The notes: generated from the letters alone by a model not told the origin. Positions 27,512 through 39,279 are shown, counted from the first letter of the stretch. The stretch: 64,000 nt of DNA from Acidiphilium sp. C61 (GCF_902712915.1 NZ_CACTIA010000005.1:434001-498000); one strand, 5' to 3'. A program made the numbers and translations.

Positions 27512-28719
27512 TGGCGGGTCTCCCACAGGGCGGCGGCCTGCAGTCGCGGCGGCGCCTCGCCCGACAGGGCTTGGACCAGACTGCGCAGGCTGGCCAGGTT
27601 ATGCACCGGGCGGAACTCGTCGACATAGGGCAGCATCGCCCGGGCTCCTTGCGATTTCGGCGCGAAGCCATCGTAGCGCAAGAGCGGATTGAGCCAGATC
27701 AGCCGGCGCGAGGAGCGGTGCAGCCGCGCCATGTTGTCGGCGAGGCCGACCGCACCCTCGCGGTCCAGCCCGTCGGTGACGAGAAGGACGACGGCGCCTT
27801 GCGCCAGCACGCGGCGGGCCCAGAGCCGGTTGAACTGGCCGAGCGCCTCGCCGATGCGGGTGCCGCCCGACCAGTCCGGCACCGCGCCGGCGACCTGCTC
27901 GAACGCCTCTTCCGGGTCGCGCCGGGCGAGCTGGCGCGAGATGTTGGTCAGTCTTGTGCCGAAGAGGAAGGTGGTCACGCGGTCGCGCTCGTTGGCGATG
28001 GCGTGGAGGAAGTGCAGCAGGATCTGCGCGTAGCGGGCCATCGAGCCGGAAATGTCGCACAGGACGACGAGCGGCGGCGGACGGGTGAGCGGCACGCGGC
28101 GAGCGATGTCGAACACCTCGCCGGAATGGCGCATCGAATCGCGCAGGGTGCGCTTGAGATCGACCCGGCTGCCGCGGGCGGCGAGGCGGAAGCGGCGGGT
28201 GCGCCGTTCGTCGAGCGGGAGGGTGAGGCGGGCGATCTCGGCCTTGGCGGCGGCGATTTCCTCGGCACTCATCGCTTCGAAATCGAGGGATTCGAGGCGT
28301 TCCTGGCTTGAGGCGGAAAGCAGCGCGTCGACCTCGCGGCGTTCGTCGGGGCGGGGTTCCTGCTCGCGCGACCTGGCCGCCTGCATCGCCTCGGCCAGGC
28401 GGCGGGCGCCGGCGGCGGCCTTTTCCTCACGCGGGGCGCGGCCATCCATCGCTGCCAGCATCTGGGCGAATTTGGCGGCGTCGGGGTTGCGCCAGAAGAC
28501 CGAGAAGGCCTGATCGAACAGCAGCGCGTGCTCGTGCCGGCGCAGCATCACCGCCTGCAGCGCCGCGCGCATCACCCGCCGGTCGGTGATGTCGACATGG
28601 GTAAGCGCCTCGGCGGCGGCGATGACCTCGCCGGGGCCGACGGGCAGGCCGGCGCGCCGGAGCAGGCGGGCAAAGTGCATCACGTTCGGCGCGAGCCGGC
28701 CCGTATCGGAGGCACTCAT
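27508..28719 (-). CDS. coxE: VWA-domain protein CoxE
   Basis: 403 aa. An N-terminal helical region with a charged stretch (about 110-190), then a von Willebrand A domain with MIDAS motif LCDISGSMARYA (about 228-239) and a later VTDGLDRE. CoxE works with the MoxR-type ATPase CoxD in maturing the copper-molybdenum centre of CO dehydrogenases. The start at 28719 overlaps the coxD stop. Confidence 0.88.
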   Translation of the reverse strand: MSASDTGRLAPNVMHFARLLRRAGLPVGPGEVIAAAEALTHVDITDRRVMRAALQAVMLRRHEHALLFDQAFSVFWRNPDAAKFAQMLAAMDGRAPREEKAAAGARRLAEAMQAARSREQEPRPDERREVDALLSASSQERLESLDFEAMSAEEIAAAKAEIARLTLPLDERRTRRFRLAARGSRVDLKRTLRDSMRHSGEVFDIARRVPLTRPPPLVVLCDISGSMARYAQILLHFLHAIANERDRVTTFLFGTRLTNISRQLARRDPEEAFEQVAGAVPDWSGGTRIGEALGQFNRLWARRVLAQGAVVLLVTDGLDREGAVGLADNMARLHRSSRRLIWLNPLLRYDGFAPKSQGARAMLPYVDEFRPVHNLASLRSLVQALSGEAPPRLQAAALWETRQ

Positions 28720-29618
28720 GCCGCCTGGATCGCCTCCCCGGTAAGGCGGGCGGCGGTCTCGCCACGGATTTTGGCGATGTCGTCCTGGTATTTCAGCAGG
28801 GCGCCGAGCGTGTCCTCGACTGCGGCGGGGGCAAGTTCGACCTCGTCCAGCGCGGCAAGGGCGGAGGCCCAGTCGATGGTTTCGGCGACGCCGGGGAGCT
28901 TGAAGATGTCGGTCGAACGGATACGCTGGACGAACTCGACCACCTGCGCGGAGAGCTTCGCCGGCACGCCCGGGGCGCGAGCCGCGAGGATTGCGCGCTC
29001 GCGGGCGGCATCGGGGTAGTCCACCCACTGGTAGAGGCAGCGACGGCGGATCGCGTCGTGCACCTCGCGGGTGCGGTTGGAGGTGATGACGACGACGGGC
29101 CGGGTGGAGGCGGCGATGGTGCCAAGCTCGGGGATGGTGATCTGGAAATCACCCAGCAATTCGAGGAGGAAGGCCTCGAAGGGCTCATCCGCGCGGTCAA
29201 GCTCGTCGATCAGCAGGACGGCGGGCGGCAGGCCTGGATCGATTGCCGAGAGCAGCGGCCGGCGGAGCAGGAATTCTGCGGAATAGAGCGTCTCGCGCAG
29301 GGCTGCGCGGCTGGCGCCGCCAGATTCGGCGAGGCGGATTTCCATCAACTGGCGGGCGTGATCCCACTCATAGGCGGCAGCGGCGAGATCAAGCCCGTCA
29401 TAGCATTGCAGGCGGACGAGGCGCCGGCCGAGTTGCTCGGCCAGCACCTTGGCGATCTCGGTCTTGCCGGTGCCGGGCTCGCCCTCGAGGAAGAGCGGGC
29501 GGCCCATGGCCAAGGCGAGATGGACGCTGGTAGCCAGCGCCCGGTCGGCCACATAATTACCGCGGGCGAGCAGTTCGGCGGTTTCGGCGACGTTGCGCGG
29601 GAGGTTTGATCCGGTCAT
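28716..29618 (-). CDS. coxD: MoxR-type AAA ATPase CoxD
   Basis: 300 aa. Walker A GEPGTGKTEIAKVL (about 43-56), Walker B VLLIDELDRADEPFE (about 132-146), then a sensor 1 ITSNRTREVHDAIRRRCLYQWVDYP split across about 175-195. MoxR ATPases remodel metalloenzymes; CoxD is needed for the CO dehydrogenase active site. Overlaps coxE and coxG by ATGA. Confidence 0.9.
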   Translation of the reverse strand: MTGSNLPRNVAETAELLARGNYVADRALATSVHLALAMGRPLFLEGEPGTGKTEIAKVLAEQLGRRLVRLQCYDGLDLAAAAYEWDHARQLMEIRLAESGGASRAALRETLYSAEFLLRRPLLSAIDPGLPPAVLLIDELDRADEPFEAFLLELLGDFQITIPELGTIAASTRPVVVITSNRTREVHDAIRRRCLYQWVDYPDAARERAILAARAPGVPAKLSAQVVEFVQRIRSTDIFKLPGVAETIDWASALAALDEVELAPAAVEDTLGALLKYQDDIAKIRGETAARLTGEAIQAA

Positions 29619-30256
29619 CCGATGTACTTGGAGAGGACCAGCGCCACGACAACCGCCGAAATGATGATCGGCACCCAGATCCCAAGCGGCAGGCCGGCGA
29701 TGACCGGGTTGCTGCGATCCTCGCCATGGGCGGGGTGGGCGTGATCGTGGGCGTGGTCGGCCATGCTGGCGATCTCCTTGGTCGGGGTCGGTGCGGGGGC
29801 CGGGACGGCTTCCGGCGCGGGGGCGACTTTTTCGGAAAATTTGGTGAAGAAGGATTCAGCGTAGGATTTCGCCACCGAATCGATGAGGCGGGCGCCGAGC
29901 TGCGCCATCTTGCCACCGATCTGGGCGGAGACCTGGTAGGTCAGCTTCGTGCCGCCCTCGGCATCGGCAAGCTGGACCTTCGCCCCGCCCTTGGCGAAGC
30001 CGGCAACACCACCCTGCCCTTCGCCGGAAATCGTGTAGGCGTTCGGCGGATCGAGATCGGCCAGTGTCACCTTGCCATTGAACCGGGCGGAAATCGGGCC
30101 AATCTTGGCAGCAACCGTCGCGGTCATCTCGGTATCGGAGAGCTTATCAATGGATTCGCAGCCCTGTATGCACGCCTTGAGGACATCGGGGTCGTTCAGC
30201 GCTTCCCATACCGCTTCGCGCGGCGCGGCGATCAGCCGTTCTCCCGACATTTCCAT
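29615..30256 (-). CDS. coxG: CoxG-like membrane-anchored SRPBCC protein
   Basis: 213 aa. SRPBCC/CoxG domain at about 1-145 (APREAVWEALNDPDVLKACI, PNAYTISGEGQGGVAGFAKG), an Ala/Pro linker, a His-rich patch (MADHAHDHAHPAHGED, about 166-181) and a single C-terminal membrane helix (GIWVPIIISAVVVALVL). CoxG is thought to recruit CO dehydrogenase to the membrane. First gene of the leftward accessory operon. The His patch could bind metal, which is inference. Confidence 0.88.
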   Translation of the reverse strand: MEMSGERLIAAPREAVWEALNDPDVLKACIQGCESIDKLSDTEMTATVAAKIGPISARFNGKVTLADLDPPNAYTISGEGQGGVAGFAKGGAKVQLADAEGGTKLTYQVSAQIGGKMAQLGARLIDSVAKSYAESFFTKFSEKVAPAPEAVPAPAPTPTKEIASMADHAHDHAHPAHGEDRSNPVIAGLPLGIWVPIIISAVVVALVLSKYIG

Positions 30257-30368
30257 GGGGCCTGCTCTCCTTCGTGACCGTGTTCCGTTTCAGCATCTTT
30301 AGTTTGAGGGCGCCGCGCGCGCAAATCCGCCCTGCCCTGCACCGCTTCGTCTTGAAAGGCAGCAGGCG

Positions 30369-31643
30369 ATGCCCCCGCAGGTAAGCGGGCTTGCGGCGCT
30401 CGCGCCGTTCTTCGGCACGCTGGCGAGTTTTGCCCTGCTGCCGGGGCTCGCACCGCGTCTGTGGCACCGGCACATGGTGCGGATCAGCCTGTTCTGGGTG
30501 GCGCTCGGTTTTGTGATCGGGGCGGCTTCGGCCGGGCCGGCGGCGGCGGCTTCGCAGCTGTGGCATTCGGGGCTGGTGGATTTCCTGCCCTTCATCGCAG
30601 TGCTGATGGCGCTCTACACGCTGGGCGGCGGGGTGCTGATCGCCGGCGGGCCGTGGGGGCGGCCGGGCGGCAACCTGCTGCTGCTGGCGGTGGGCACGCT
30701 GCTCGCCTCAGCAATGGGGACGATCGCGGCCTCGCTGCTGCTGATCCATCCGTTGCTGGCGGCGAACGCGGCGCGGCGCGAGGTGAGGCATCTGGTGCTG
30801 GCGTTCATCATCGTCGTCGCCAATGCCGGGGGGGCGCTGACACCGCTCGGCGATCCGCCACTGCTGATCGGCTTCCTGCGCGGGGTGCCGTTCTTCTGGC
30901 CGCTGTTCAACCTTGCCGGGCCGATGCTGGTGGTGGTGGTGCCGGTGCTGGCCCTCGCATTCGCGGCCGATTGGTGGCTGGCGCGGCGCGAGCCGGTGCG
31001 GCAGGCCGAGCGGCTCAGGGTTCGGGGCGGCGGCAATCTCGCGATGCTCGCCGCCTTCATCGCGGTGCTGACGCTGGCCGGGATCAAACCCGGGCCGGAG
31101 GTCGCGATCGGGCCGGCATCGCTGCCGGCGGGGCAGATCGCGATCACGCTGACGGCAATCATTTTCGTCGCGATTTCCGAACGGGTGACACCGCGGGCGA
31201 TCCGCGCGCGCAACCAGTTCGCCTGGGAGCCGATGCGCGAGATCGCCATCCTGTTCTTCGCGATCTTCGCGACGATTCCGCCAGTGCTGCGCACGGTCGC
31301 GGCGGCGGGGCTGCCGCAATCGGCGGGTTTGTGGTTCTGGGCCTCTGGCCTGTCCTCGGCGTTTCTCGACAGCGCGCCGACCTATCTGATGTTCTTCGAG
31401 GCGGCGGGGGGGAATGCGGCGCGGCTGGTCGCCCCGCCGGCGACGCTGCTGACGAGCTTCGCCGCCGGCTCGGTGTTGTTCGGCGCGCTGACCTATCTCG
31501 GCAACGCGCCGAATTTGATGATTCGTGCGATCGCGGCGCGGCGGGGTGTGCGGATGCCGGGCTTCATTGGCTACATGCTGGCGGCCTCCGCCGTGCTGCT
31601 GCCGCTGTTCGCTCTGGCGACGCTTGTATTCTTCGCCGGCTGA
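30369..31643 (+). CDS. Sodium:proton antiporter-like membrane protein
   Basis: 424 aa with about eleven hydrophobic segments. Resembles the bacterial sodium:proton antiporter/citrate-transporter-like group (ion transporter superfamily), with landmarks LGGGVLIAG, FIIVVANAGGALTPLGDPPLLIGFLRG and, in the second half, LDSAPTYLMFFE and YLGNAPNLMIRAIA. The duplicated half structure is typical. Ion and substrate remain unverified. It diverges from coxG over a 112-bp gap. The stop codon sits in the loop of a GC-rich hairpin. Confidence 0.82.
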   Translation: MPPQVSGLAALAPFFGTLASFALLPGLAPRLWHRHMVRISLFWVALGFVIGAASAGPAAAASQLWHSGLVDFLPFIAVLMALYTLGGGVLIAGGPWGRPGGNLLLLAVGTLLASAMGTIAASLLLIHPLLAANAARREVRHLVLAFIIVVANAGGALTPLGDPPLLIGFLRGVPFFWPLFNLAGPMLVVVVPVLALAFAADWWLARREPVRQAERLRVRGGGNLAMLAAFIAVLTLAGIKPGPEVAIGPASLPAGQIAITLTAIIFVAISERVTPRAIRARNQFAWEPMREIAILFFAIFATIPPVLRTVAAAGLPQSAGLWFWASGLSSAFLDSAPTYLMFFEAAGGNAARLVAPPATLLTSFAAGSVLFGALTYLGNAPNLMIRAIAARRGVRMPGFIGYMLAASAVLLPLFALATLVFFAG

Positions 31644-31690
31644 CGCCGGGCGCTGATGTTTTCCGCCGGCTAACGCCGGGCGGGGGACTC
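31634..31690. terminator. Duplicated hairpin with stop codons in the loops (bidirectional terminator)
   Basis: Two copies of CGCCGGCTrACGCCGGGCG (31634-31652 and 31664-31682) arranged in tandem between convergent genes. The first loop holds the antiporter TGA; the second has TAA at the matching place. The second copy touches the eda stop. A TTTTC run follows the first. It resembles the hairpins at 23525-23573. Confidence 0.6.
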
Positions 31691-32324
31691 AGCGCCGCAG
31701 GGCGGCAGCGGCGGCAGCGCGTGCGGAGATGGCCCGCCAGTCCCCGGCGCGGAGCAGATCGGCCGGGGTGAGCCATGAGCCGCCGACGCAGATCACGTTG
31801 GCCAGTGCGAGATAGTCGGGCGCTGAGGCCGGGGTGATGCCGCCGGTCGGGCAGAAGGTGACCTCGTGGATCGGCGCGCCGATCGCCTTGAGCATCGGGA
31901 TGCCGCCAGCCTGCTCGGCGGGAAAGAATTTCTGGTAGCGGAAGCCGGCCTCGAGCAGATGCAGCACTTCGGTCGGGGTTGCAGCACCGGGGAGGAAGGG
32001 CACGCGGCTCGCCGCCGCCGCGGCGTGAACGGCTGGGCTGGAGCCGGGCGAGACGACGAATTTGGCACCGGCTTCCGCGACCTCGCGATATTGCGACGGG
32101 GTGAGCACGGTACCGGCGCCGACGACCATTTCGGGGACCGCTGCGGCCATCGCCGCGATCGCCTCCATCGCTGCCTTCGTGCGCAGCGTGACCTCGACGA
32201 CGCCGACGCCGCCCTCGATCAGGGCGCGGGCGAGCGGGACGGCGTCGGAAGCGCTGTCGATGGTCAGGACCGGGATGACCGGCGAGACAGCGAGCAGGGC
32301 GTCGAGCCCGTCCTGGCGGTTCAT
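31689..32324 (-). CDS. eda: KDPG aldolase (2-keto-3-deoxy-6-phosphogluconate aldolase)
   Basis: 211 aa class I aldolase. Catalytic Glu in VVEVTLRT (about 43), Schiff-base Lys in RYQKFFPAE (about 132), phosphate-binding PTGGI (about 159), and VGGSWLTP. Splits KDPG into pyruvate and glyceraldehyde 3-phosphate, the last Entner-Doudoroff step. The ATG overlaps the edd stop. Last gene of zwf-edd-eda. Confidence 0.95.
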   Translation of the reverse strand: MNRQDGLDALLAVSPVIPVLTIDSASDAVPLARALIEGGVGVVEVTLRTKAAMEAIAAMAAAVPEMVVGAGTVLTPSQYREVAEAGAKFVVSPGSSPAVHAAAAASRVPFLPGAATPTEVLHLLEAGFRYQKFFPAEQAGGIPMLKAIGAPIHEVTFCPTGGITPASAPDYLALANVICVGGSWLTPADLLRAGDWRAISARAAAAAALRR

Positions 32325-34135
32325 GCGAAGACGCTCGCGCCGAGATCGGCCCCGGCGACGGCGGCGCGGAAGGCGCCGAACAGGTCGCGGCCGATGCCGT
32401 GGTGATGCGCCGAGAGATCGACCTCCGGGAGCGGCCGCGCCGCGAATTCCGCCTGATCCACCTGAACCTCCAATATGCCGGCCTCGCAGTCGAGCCTGAT
32501 CATGTCGCCATCCCTCACCTTCGCCAGCGCGCCGCCGCAGGCGCATTCCGGCGTCACATGGATCGCCGAGGGCACCTTGCCGGAGGCGCCGGACATCCGC
32601 CCGTCGGTGACGAGGCCGACCTTGAAGCCGAGATCCTGCAACACGCCGAGGGGGGGTGTGAGCTTGTGCAATTCGGGCATCCCGTTCGCCTGCGGGCCCT
32701 GATGGGTGACGATGGCGACGAAATCGCGGTGCAGCTCGCCGGCCTTGAACGCCTCCTGCATCGCTTCCTGGCTGCGGAAGACGCGGGCCGGGGCGATGAC
32801 GACGCGGTGCTCGGGCTTGACGGCGGAGATTTTGGTGACCGCCTGGCCGAGATTGCCGTGCATGATGCGCAGGCCGCCATCCTTGCTGAAGGGCTCGGCC
32901 GCGTCGCGCAGGATGTCGCGGTTGAGGCTTGCGGCCGGGGCGGGTTTCCAGCGCAGGATTTTTTCCTCCAGCACCGGCTGGTCGCGATAGGCCTGCAATC
33001 CGTCCGGGCTCCAGACGGTGCGGGCATCGCCGTGCAGCAGGCCGGCATCGAGCAGGGCGCCGATCAGCACCGGCATGCCGCCGGCTTCCTGGAAATGATT
33101 CACGTCGGCACTGCCATTGGGATAGATGCGGGTGAGCAGCGGGATGTGTTCGGAAAGATCGGAAAAATCCTGCCAGGTGATGGCGATGCCGGCGGCGCGG
33201 GCCATGGCGACAAGGTGGATGGTGTGGTTGGTCGAGCCGCCGGTGGCGAGCAGGCCAATCATGCCGTTCACCACCGTCCGCTCGTCGACCATCTGGCCGA
33301 CCGGGGTGAATTCGTTGCCGCGGGCGGTGATTTCGAGGATGCGCTTCGCAGCCGCACCGGTCAGCGCGTCGCGCAGGTCGGTGCCGGGGTTGACGAAGGA
33401 GGCGCCGGGCAGATGCAGGCCCATGATCTCCATCAGCATCTGGTTGGAGTTCGCGGTGCCGTAGAAAGTGCAGGTGCCGGGGCTGTGATAGGCGCCGATT
33501 TCGGATTCGAGCAGTTCCTCGCGGCCGACCTTGCCCTCGGCGTAGAGCTGGCGGACGTGGGATTTCTCGGTGTTGGAAATGCCCGATGGCATCGGCCCGG
33601 CGGGGACAAAGATCGACGGCAGGTGGCCGAAGGACAGGGCAGCGATCACGAGGCCGGGGACGATCTTGTCGCAGACGCCGAGCAGCAGCGCGCCATCGAA
33701 CACGTCGTGCGAGAGGGCGATGGCGGTGGCCATGGCGATGACGTCGCGCGAGAAGAGCGAGAGCTCCATCCCTTCCCGCCCCTGGGTGACGCCGTCGCAC
33801 ATCGCCGGCACGCCGCCGGCGACCTGGGCGATGCCGCCGGCCTCGCGCACCGCGTGCTTGATGAGGTCGGGGAACCGGCCGAAGGGCTGATGCGCCGAGA
33901 GCATGTCGTTATAGGAGGTGACGATGCCGATATTCGGCTTGTCGTCGCGCTTGAGGTCGTCCTGCTCGGCCTTGGCGCAGCCGGCCAGGGCGTGGGCGAG
34001 ATTGGCGCAGCCGACCGCGCTGCGGTGCACGCCGCGCGAAATCATCGCTTCGGTGCGGGCGAGATAGGTCGCACGCCCGGCCTCGCTGCGCGCCCTGATC
34101 CGGTCGGTGACCCGTGCGATCGCATCCTGAACCAT
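32321..34135 (-). CDS. edd: 6-phosphogluconate dehydratase
   Basis: 604 aa IlvD/Edd family. Iron-sulfur ligands fit [11 protein letters not shown] (about 153) and [11 protein letters not shown] (about 220). Other landmarks are [19 protein letters not shown] and [18 protein letters not shown]. Converts 6-phosphogluconate to KDPG. The ATG at 34135 has a GAGGAG site upstream; longer upstream in-frame sequence overlaps zwf and is rejected. Follows zwf by 44 bp. Confidence 0.95.
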   Translation of the reverse strand: MVQDAIARVTDRIRARSEAGRATYLARTEAMISRGVHRSAVGCANLAHALAGCAKAEQDDLKRDDKPNIGIVTSYNDMLSAHQPFGRFPDLIKHAVREAGGIAQVAGGVPAMCDGVTQGREGMELSLFSRDVIAMATAIALSHDVFDGALLLGVCDKIVPGLVIAALSFGHLPSIFVPAGPMPSGISNTEKSHVRQLYAEGKVGREELLESEIGAYHSPGTCTFYGTANSNQMLMEIMGLHLPGASFVNPGTDLRDALTGAAAKRILEITARGNEFTPVGQMVDERTVVNGMIGLLATGGSTNHTIHLVAMARAAGIAITWQDFSDLSEHIPLLTRIYPNGSADVNHFQEAGGMPVLIGALLDAGLLHGDARTVWSPDGLQAYRDQPVLEEKILRWKPAPAASLNRDILRDAAEPFSKDGGLRIMHGNLGQAVTKISAVKPEHRVVIAPARVFRSQEAMQEAFKAGELHRDFVAIVTHQGPQANGMPELHKLTPPLGVLQDLGFKVGLVTDGRMSGASGKVPSAIHVTPECACGGALAKVRDGDMIRLDCEAGILEVQVDQAEFAARPLPEVDLSAHHHGIGRDLFGAFRAAVAGADLGASVFA

Positions 34136-34179
34136 GTTTTTGCTCCTCGCAATACGCGCGCCCCCTTTGAGGAGGCGTG

Positions 34180-35679
34180 TCAGTCGCCGGCGCCGTAGCC
34201 GGCCTGTTCGTCGAACCAGGTGCGGCCGTCGCGGACGATCATCGCCACCGCCTCGGACGGGCCCCAGGTGCCGGCGGTGTAGAGCTTGGGACGATCGCCG
34301 GCGGATTTCCAGGCATCCAGGATGGATTCGGTCCATTCCCAGGCGGCCTCGACCTCGTCGCGCCGCATGAACAATGTGGCGTTGCCGCGCACCACATCCA
34401 TCAGCAGGCGCTCATAGGCATCGGGCATGTGATTGTTCTTGAAGGTTTCGGCGAAGCTCAGATTGAGCGGGGCGTTGCGCAGGCGCAGCCCGCCGGGGCC
34501 GGGTTCCTTCGTCCAAAGATGCAGGCGGATATGCTCGTCGGGCTGCACGCGGATGACGAGGCGGTTCGGCATCGCGCGGTCCGAGCCAGTGGGGAAGATC
34601 CAGTAGGGCACCGGCTTGAACTGGATGACGATTTCGGAAACCTTCTCGGGCATCCGCTTGCCGGTGCGAAGGTAGAACGGCACGCCAGCCCAGCGCCAGT
34701 TGCGGACCTCGACCTTGAGGGCGGCGAAGGTTTCGGTGGTGGAGCCGGGGGCGATGTCGTTTTCCTCGGCATAGGATTTCACCGGGCCGCCCTTGATGGC
34801 GCCGGCGCGATACTGGCCGCGGACAGTTTTCGTTGCGATATCGTCACGGGAAATCGGGGCGAGGGATTTCAGCACCTTGATCTTTTCGTCGCGCACTTCC
34901 TCGCGGTCGAGCGTGGCGGGCGGTTCCATCGCCACGAGGCAGAGCAGCTGCATCAGGTGGTTCTGGATCATGTCGCGCAACGCGCCGGTATGATCGTAAT
35001 AGCCGCCGCGATCCTCGACGCCGACGGTCTCGGCGACGGTGATCTGCACATGGTCGATCCCGTCATGGTTCCAGACCGGCTCGAACAGCGAGTTGGCGAA
35101 GCGCAGCACCAGCAGGTTCTGCACCGTTTCCTTGCCGAGATAGTGATCGATGCGGAAGATGTTGCGTTCCTCGAACACCGCGCCGACACGGTCGTTGATG
35201 GCGCGGGCGGAGGCGAGGTCGTGGCCGATCGGCTTTTCCAGCACGATGCGGGTTTCGGGCGTTTGCAGCCCGTGGGCATGGATGTTGTCGGCGATCGGGC
35301 CGTAGAGCTCGGGGGCGGTGGCAAGGTAGAAGACGCGGATCTGGCGCGGCGCATCCCCGAGCAGGGCGGCGAGTTCGGGCCAGCCGCGCGCGGCCTTGGC
35401 ATCGACCGAGACATAATGCAGCCGGGCGAGAAAGCGGGCGAGGACCGCCTGGTCGAGCTTGTCGGCGATGAATTCGCGCAGGCTCGCCTCGACCAGGTCG
35501 CGGAATCCCGCGGCGGACAGTTCGGTGCGGGCGGAGCCGACGATGCGCGAGGAATCCGGCAGCTGGCCGTCGAGATCCCGGAGGTAGAGCGCGGGCAACA
35601 GCTTGCGGCGAGCGAGGTCGCCAGTGCCGCCGAACACAACGTAGTCGAACGGGTCAATGATGGGCTGGGAAAAATTCAT
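34180..35679 (-). CDS. zwf: Glucose-6-phosphate 1-dehydrogenase
   Basis: 499 aa, usual length. N-terminal coenzyme motif [18 protein letters not shown] (about 15-32), active-site signature RIDHYLGKE (about 176-184), and a C-terminal GPSEAVAMI. Oxidises glucose 6-phosphate to 6-phosphogluconolactone with NADP (or NAD). Heads the zwf-edd-eda block. No 6-phosphogluconolactonase (pgl) gene is seen beside it, which is often present in such clusters. Confidence 0.96.
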   Translation of the reverse strand: MNFSQPIIDPFDYVVFGGTGDLARRKLLPALYLRDLDGQLPDSSRIVGSARTELSAAGFRDLVEASLREFIADKLDQAVLARFLARLHYVSVDAKAARGWPELAALLGDAPRQIRVFYLATAPELYGPIADNIHAHGLQTPETRIVLEKPIGHDLASARAINDRVGAVFEERNIFRIDHYLGKETVQNLLVLRFANSLFEPVWNHDGIDHVQITVAETVGVEDRGGYYDHTGALRDMIQNHLMQLLCLVAMEPPATLDREEVRDEKIKVLKSLAPISRDDIATKTVRGQYRAGAIKGGPVKSYAEENDIAPGSTTETFAALKVEVRNWRWAGVPFYLRTGKRMPEKVSEIVIQFKPVPYWIFPTGSDRAMPNRLVIRVQPDEHIRLHLWTKEPGPGGLRLRNAPLNLSFAETFKNNHMPDAYERLLMDVVRGNATLFMRRDEVEAAWEWTESILDAWKSAGDRPKLYTAGTWGPSEAVAMIVRDGRTWFDEQAGYGAGD

Positions 35680-35759
35680 GGGTCAAAATAATTCCTTGTT
35701 GCCGCCATCCGGTATAGGCCGGGCCGCCGGGCACTTCAACACCGGCGACCCGCGCACGT

Positions 35760-36533
35760 TCAGTTCATGCAGTTGCCGCCATCGACGTTCAGCGTCTGGG
35801 CGATGATGTATTCCGCCTCGTCGGAAGCGAGGAAGATGGCGGCGCCGACGAGATCGTCCGGCCGGCCCATCCTGCCATAGGGCACGGCGAGGCCGACCTG
35901 GCGCTTCTTCTCGCCGATCGAAAGGTTTTCGTAGTGAGCGAACAGCGCATCGACCTGCTGCCACATCGGCGTATCGACCACGCCGGGGGAGATGGCGTTG
36001 ACGCGGATGCCGTGGCGGATCAGGTCGAGCCCGGCGGACTGGGTGAGGCTGATCACCGAAGCCTTGGTGGCGCAGTAGACGCCGACCAGCGCCTCGCCGC
36101 GGCGGCCGGCCTGCGAGGCCATGTTGATGATCCGCCCGCGCCGGCCATTGGCAATCATCTGCCGCGCCACCGCTTGCAGGGTGAAGAGCAGGCCCTTGAC
36201 GTTGACGGCGAAGAGGAGGTCGTAGCTCGCCTCGGTGATGTCGGCGATCGGCGCGAGGTCGAACACGGCGGCGTTGTTCACCAGGATGTCGAGCCCGCCG
36301 CGCGCGGCGGTGAAATCGGCGAAGGCGGCGATCGAGTCCATCTCCGCCACATCGAGCGCGCAGGCATGCGCCTGCGGCCCGAGTTCGCGCGCTATGGCTT
36401 CCGCCGCCTCACGCGAGCGGTCGGCGATGCAAACCCTCGCCCCCTCGGCGATGTAGCCGGCGGCCATCGCCCGGCCGATCCCCCCTGCCCCGCCGGTGAT
36501 GGCGGCGTATTTGCCCTGCAGGCGCCCGCTCAT
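35760..36533 (-). CDS. smoS: Sorbitol (L-iditol 2-) dehydrogenase, SDR type SmoS
   Basis: 257 aa SDR. TGGAGGIG cofactor motif (about 13-20), NNAAVFDLAPI (about 86), Ser in INMASQAGRRGEALVGVYCATKA split over about 137-155 with the catalytic Tyr/Lys, and the highly characteristic YENLSIGEKKRQVG near 205. These match the Rhodobacter sorbitol dehydrogenase SmoS that oxidises D-glucitol to D-fructose and galactitol to tagatose. ATG at 36533 follows GTGAGG and slightly follows the preceding gene's stop (7-bp gap). Part of the polyol operon with its importer. Confidence 0.88.
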   Translation of the reverse strand: MSGRLQGKYAAITGGAGGIGRAMAAGYIAEGARVCIADRSREAAEAIARELGPQAHACALDVAEMDSIAAFADFTAARGGLDILVNNAAVFDLAPIADITEASYDLLFAVNVKGLLFTLQAVARQMIANGRRGRIINMASQAGRRGEALVGVYCATKASVISLTQSAGLDLIRHGIRVNAISPGVVDTPMWQQVDALFAHYENLSIGEKKRQVGLAVPYGRMGRPDDLVGAAIFLASDEAEYIIAQTLNVDGGNCMN

Positions 36534-36540
36534 CGCCGCC

Positions 36541-37314
36541 TCACCAGACCGTGTAGCCGCCATCGGCGAGGACGATCGAGCCGGTCATCAGGCTCGACGC
36601 ATCGGAGGCGAGGAAGAGCACCACCGAGGCGATTTCGTGCGGCTGGCCAACGCGGTGCATCGGCGTCATGTCGAGCCAGATGCGGTTGAGCTCGGGATCT
36701 TCCATGCCGAAGCGGGTCAGCGGCGTGTCGATATAGGTGGGGGCGACGGCGTTGACACGCACACCGCGATCGGCCCATTCGCCGGCGAGCGAGCGAGTGA
36801 GGTGATGCACCGCGGCTTTCGAGGCGTTGTAGAAGGACTGCTTCTGCGGCTTGTTCGAGATGAAGCCGGACATCGAGCCGGTGTTGACGATGACGCCGCG
36901 CTGGCGGGCGAGCATCGCGCGGCCGAAGGCGCGGGCGCACCAGAACACGCCGTTGAGATTGACGTTGATGACGTCGAGCCAGTGCTCGTCGGTCACGTCC
37001 TCGGCGGCGACGCCCGAGCGGGCGATGCCGGCATTGTTCACCAGGATGTCGATCGCGCCGAGCCTCGCGTTAAGCGCGTCGGCCGCCGCGTTCACCGCTT
37101 CGGGATCGGTGACGTCGAGCACAACGGATTCGGCGGTATGGCCGAGCTTCGCGAGTTCGGCCTTGCCCTCCTCGCAGACATTGGCATCGCGATCGGCGAT
37201 GATCACATGCGCGCCGGCTTCGGCCAGAGCGGTCGAACAGGCGAGGCCGATCGCGCGGCCGCCGCCGGTGACGACCGCGTTGCGCCCCTTGAGGTCATAT
37301 TTCTCGAGATACAT
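36541..37314 (-). CDS. SDR polyol dehydrogenase (D-arabinitol/xylitol/galactitol type)
   Basis: 257 aa SDR. TGGGRAIG (about 17-24, with Ala where Gly-Ile-Gly usually has a Gly), NNAG, Ser in VNTGSMSGFISN, Tyr/Lys in FYNASKAAVHHLTRSLAGEW split around about 163. Close in style to galactitol and D-arabinitol dehydrogenases encoded with Smo-type ABC transporters. It would give the operon a second polyol range in addition to SmoS. The specific polyol is not determinable. Confidence 0.83.
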   Translation of the reverse strand: MYLEKYDLKGRNAVVTGGGRAIGLACSTALAEAGAHVIIADRDANVCEEGKAELAKLGHTAESVVLDVTDPEAVNAAADALNARLGAIDILVNNAGIARSGVAAEDVTDEHWLDVINVNLNGVFWCARAFGRAMLARQRGVIVNTGSMSGFISNKPQKQSFYNASKAAVHHLTRSLAGEWADRGVRVNAVAPTYIDTPLTRFGMEDPELNRIWLDMTPMHRVGQPHEIASVVLFLASDASSLMTGSIVLADGGYTVW

Positions 37315-37350
37315 GTCCGCTCCTTGTGTTGTCCGGCACTGGCTACGTGC

Positions 37351-38448
<1,098 letters not shown>

Positions 38449-38457
38449 GATCCGCTC

Positions 38458-39279
38458 CTATTTCACCGCGCCGAATGTGAGCCCGCGCACGAGGCGGCGC
38501 TGGGTCAGGCTGCCAAAGACCAGAATGGGGGCGACCGCGAGAACCGAGGCCGCCGAGAGTTTCGCCCAGAACAACCCCTCCGGCGCCGAGAACCGCGCGA
38601 TGTAGGCGGCGAGCGTCCCGGCATGGGAGGCGGTGACGTTGATGCTCCAGAATGCCTCGTTCCAGGCGAGGATGACCGAGAGCAGTGCCGTGGAGGCCAC
38701 CCCCGGACCCGCGAGCGGGAGCAGCAGATGGATCATCTGCTGGCGGGGGCCAACACCGTCGACGCGCGCGGCTTCGAGAATTTCGTGAGGTATGTCCTTG
38801 AAGAAGGAGTAGAGCATCCAGACCACAATGGGCAGGTTCATCAGCGTGTCGATGGCCACGAGACCAAGCCGCGTGTCGAGCAGGTGGACGTTCTTGAGGA
38901 AGAGATAGATGGGCATGAGCACGCCGACCGCCGGGAGCATCTTGGTCGAGAGCATCCACATCAGGGTAAATTCCGTGCGCTTGCCGGGGAAGAAGGCGAG
39001 CGCGTAAGCGGCGGGAAAGGCGATGGCGATGGCGAGCACGGTCGCACCGACGCTGACGATCACGCTGTTCAGCGCGAAGAGCAGGTAGCCGGCATTCTGC
39101 GTCGCGTCGAAAAAGCTCCTGAGCGTCGGCGCAAAGATCAGCAGCGGGGGAATGGCGATGGCCTGGCCTTCGGTCTTGAAGGCGGTGACGAGCATCCAGA
39201 GGATGGGAAAGAACATGATGAACGCGGCCGCCCAGGCGAGGAGGCCGAGGACGACGCGGCTGGCGAGGGAGGATTTCAT
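38458..39279 (-). CDS. Polyol ABC transporter permease (MalG/SmoG type)
   Basis: 273 aa, six membrane helices. The EAA loop needed to contact the ATPase is seen as ILEAARVDGVGPRQQMIHLLLP (two overlapping parts near 173-194). The ATG at 39279 is chosen because the upstream in-frame part lies in the preceding permease gene and lacks character. Pairs with the next permease to form the channel. Typical CUT1 type length. Confidence 0.92.
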   Translation of the reverse strand: MKSSLASRVVLGLLAWAAAFIMFFPILWMLVTAFKTEGQAIAIPPLLIFAPTLRSFFDATQNAGYLLFALNSVIVSVGATVLAIAIAFPAAYALAFFPGKRTEFTLMWMLSTKMLPAVGVLMPIYLFLKNVHLLDTRLGLVAIDTLMNLPIVVWMLYSFFKDIPHEILEAARVDGVGPRQQMIHLLLPLAGPGVASTALLSVILAWNEAFWSINVTASHAGTLAAYIARFSAPEGLFWAKLSAASVLAVAPILVFGSLTQRRLVRGLTFGAVK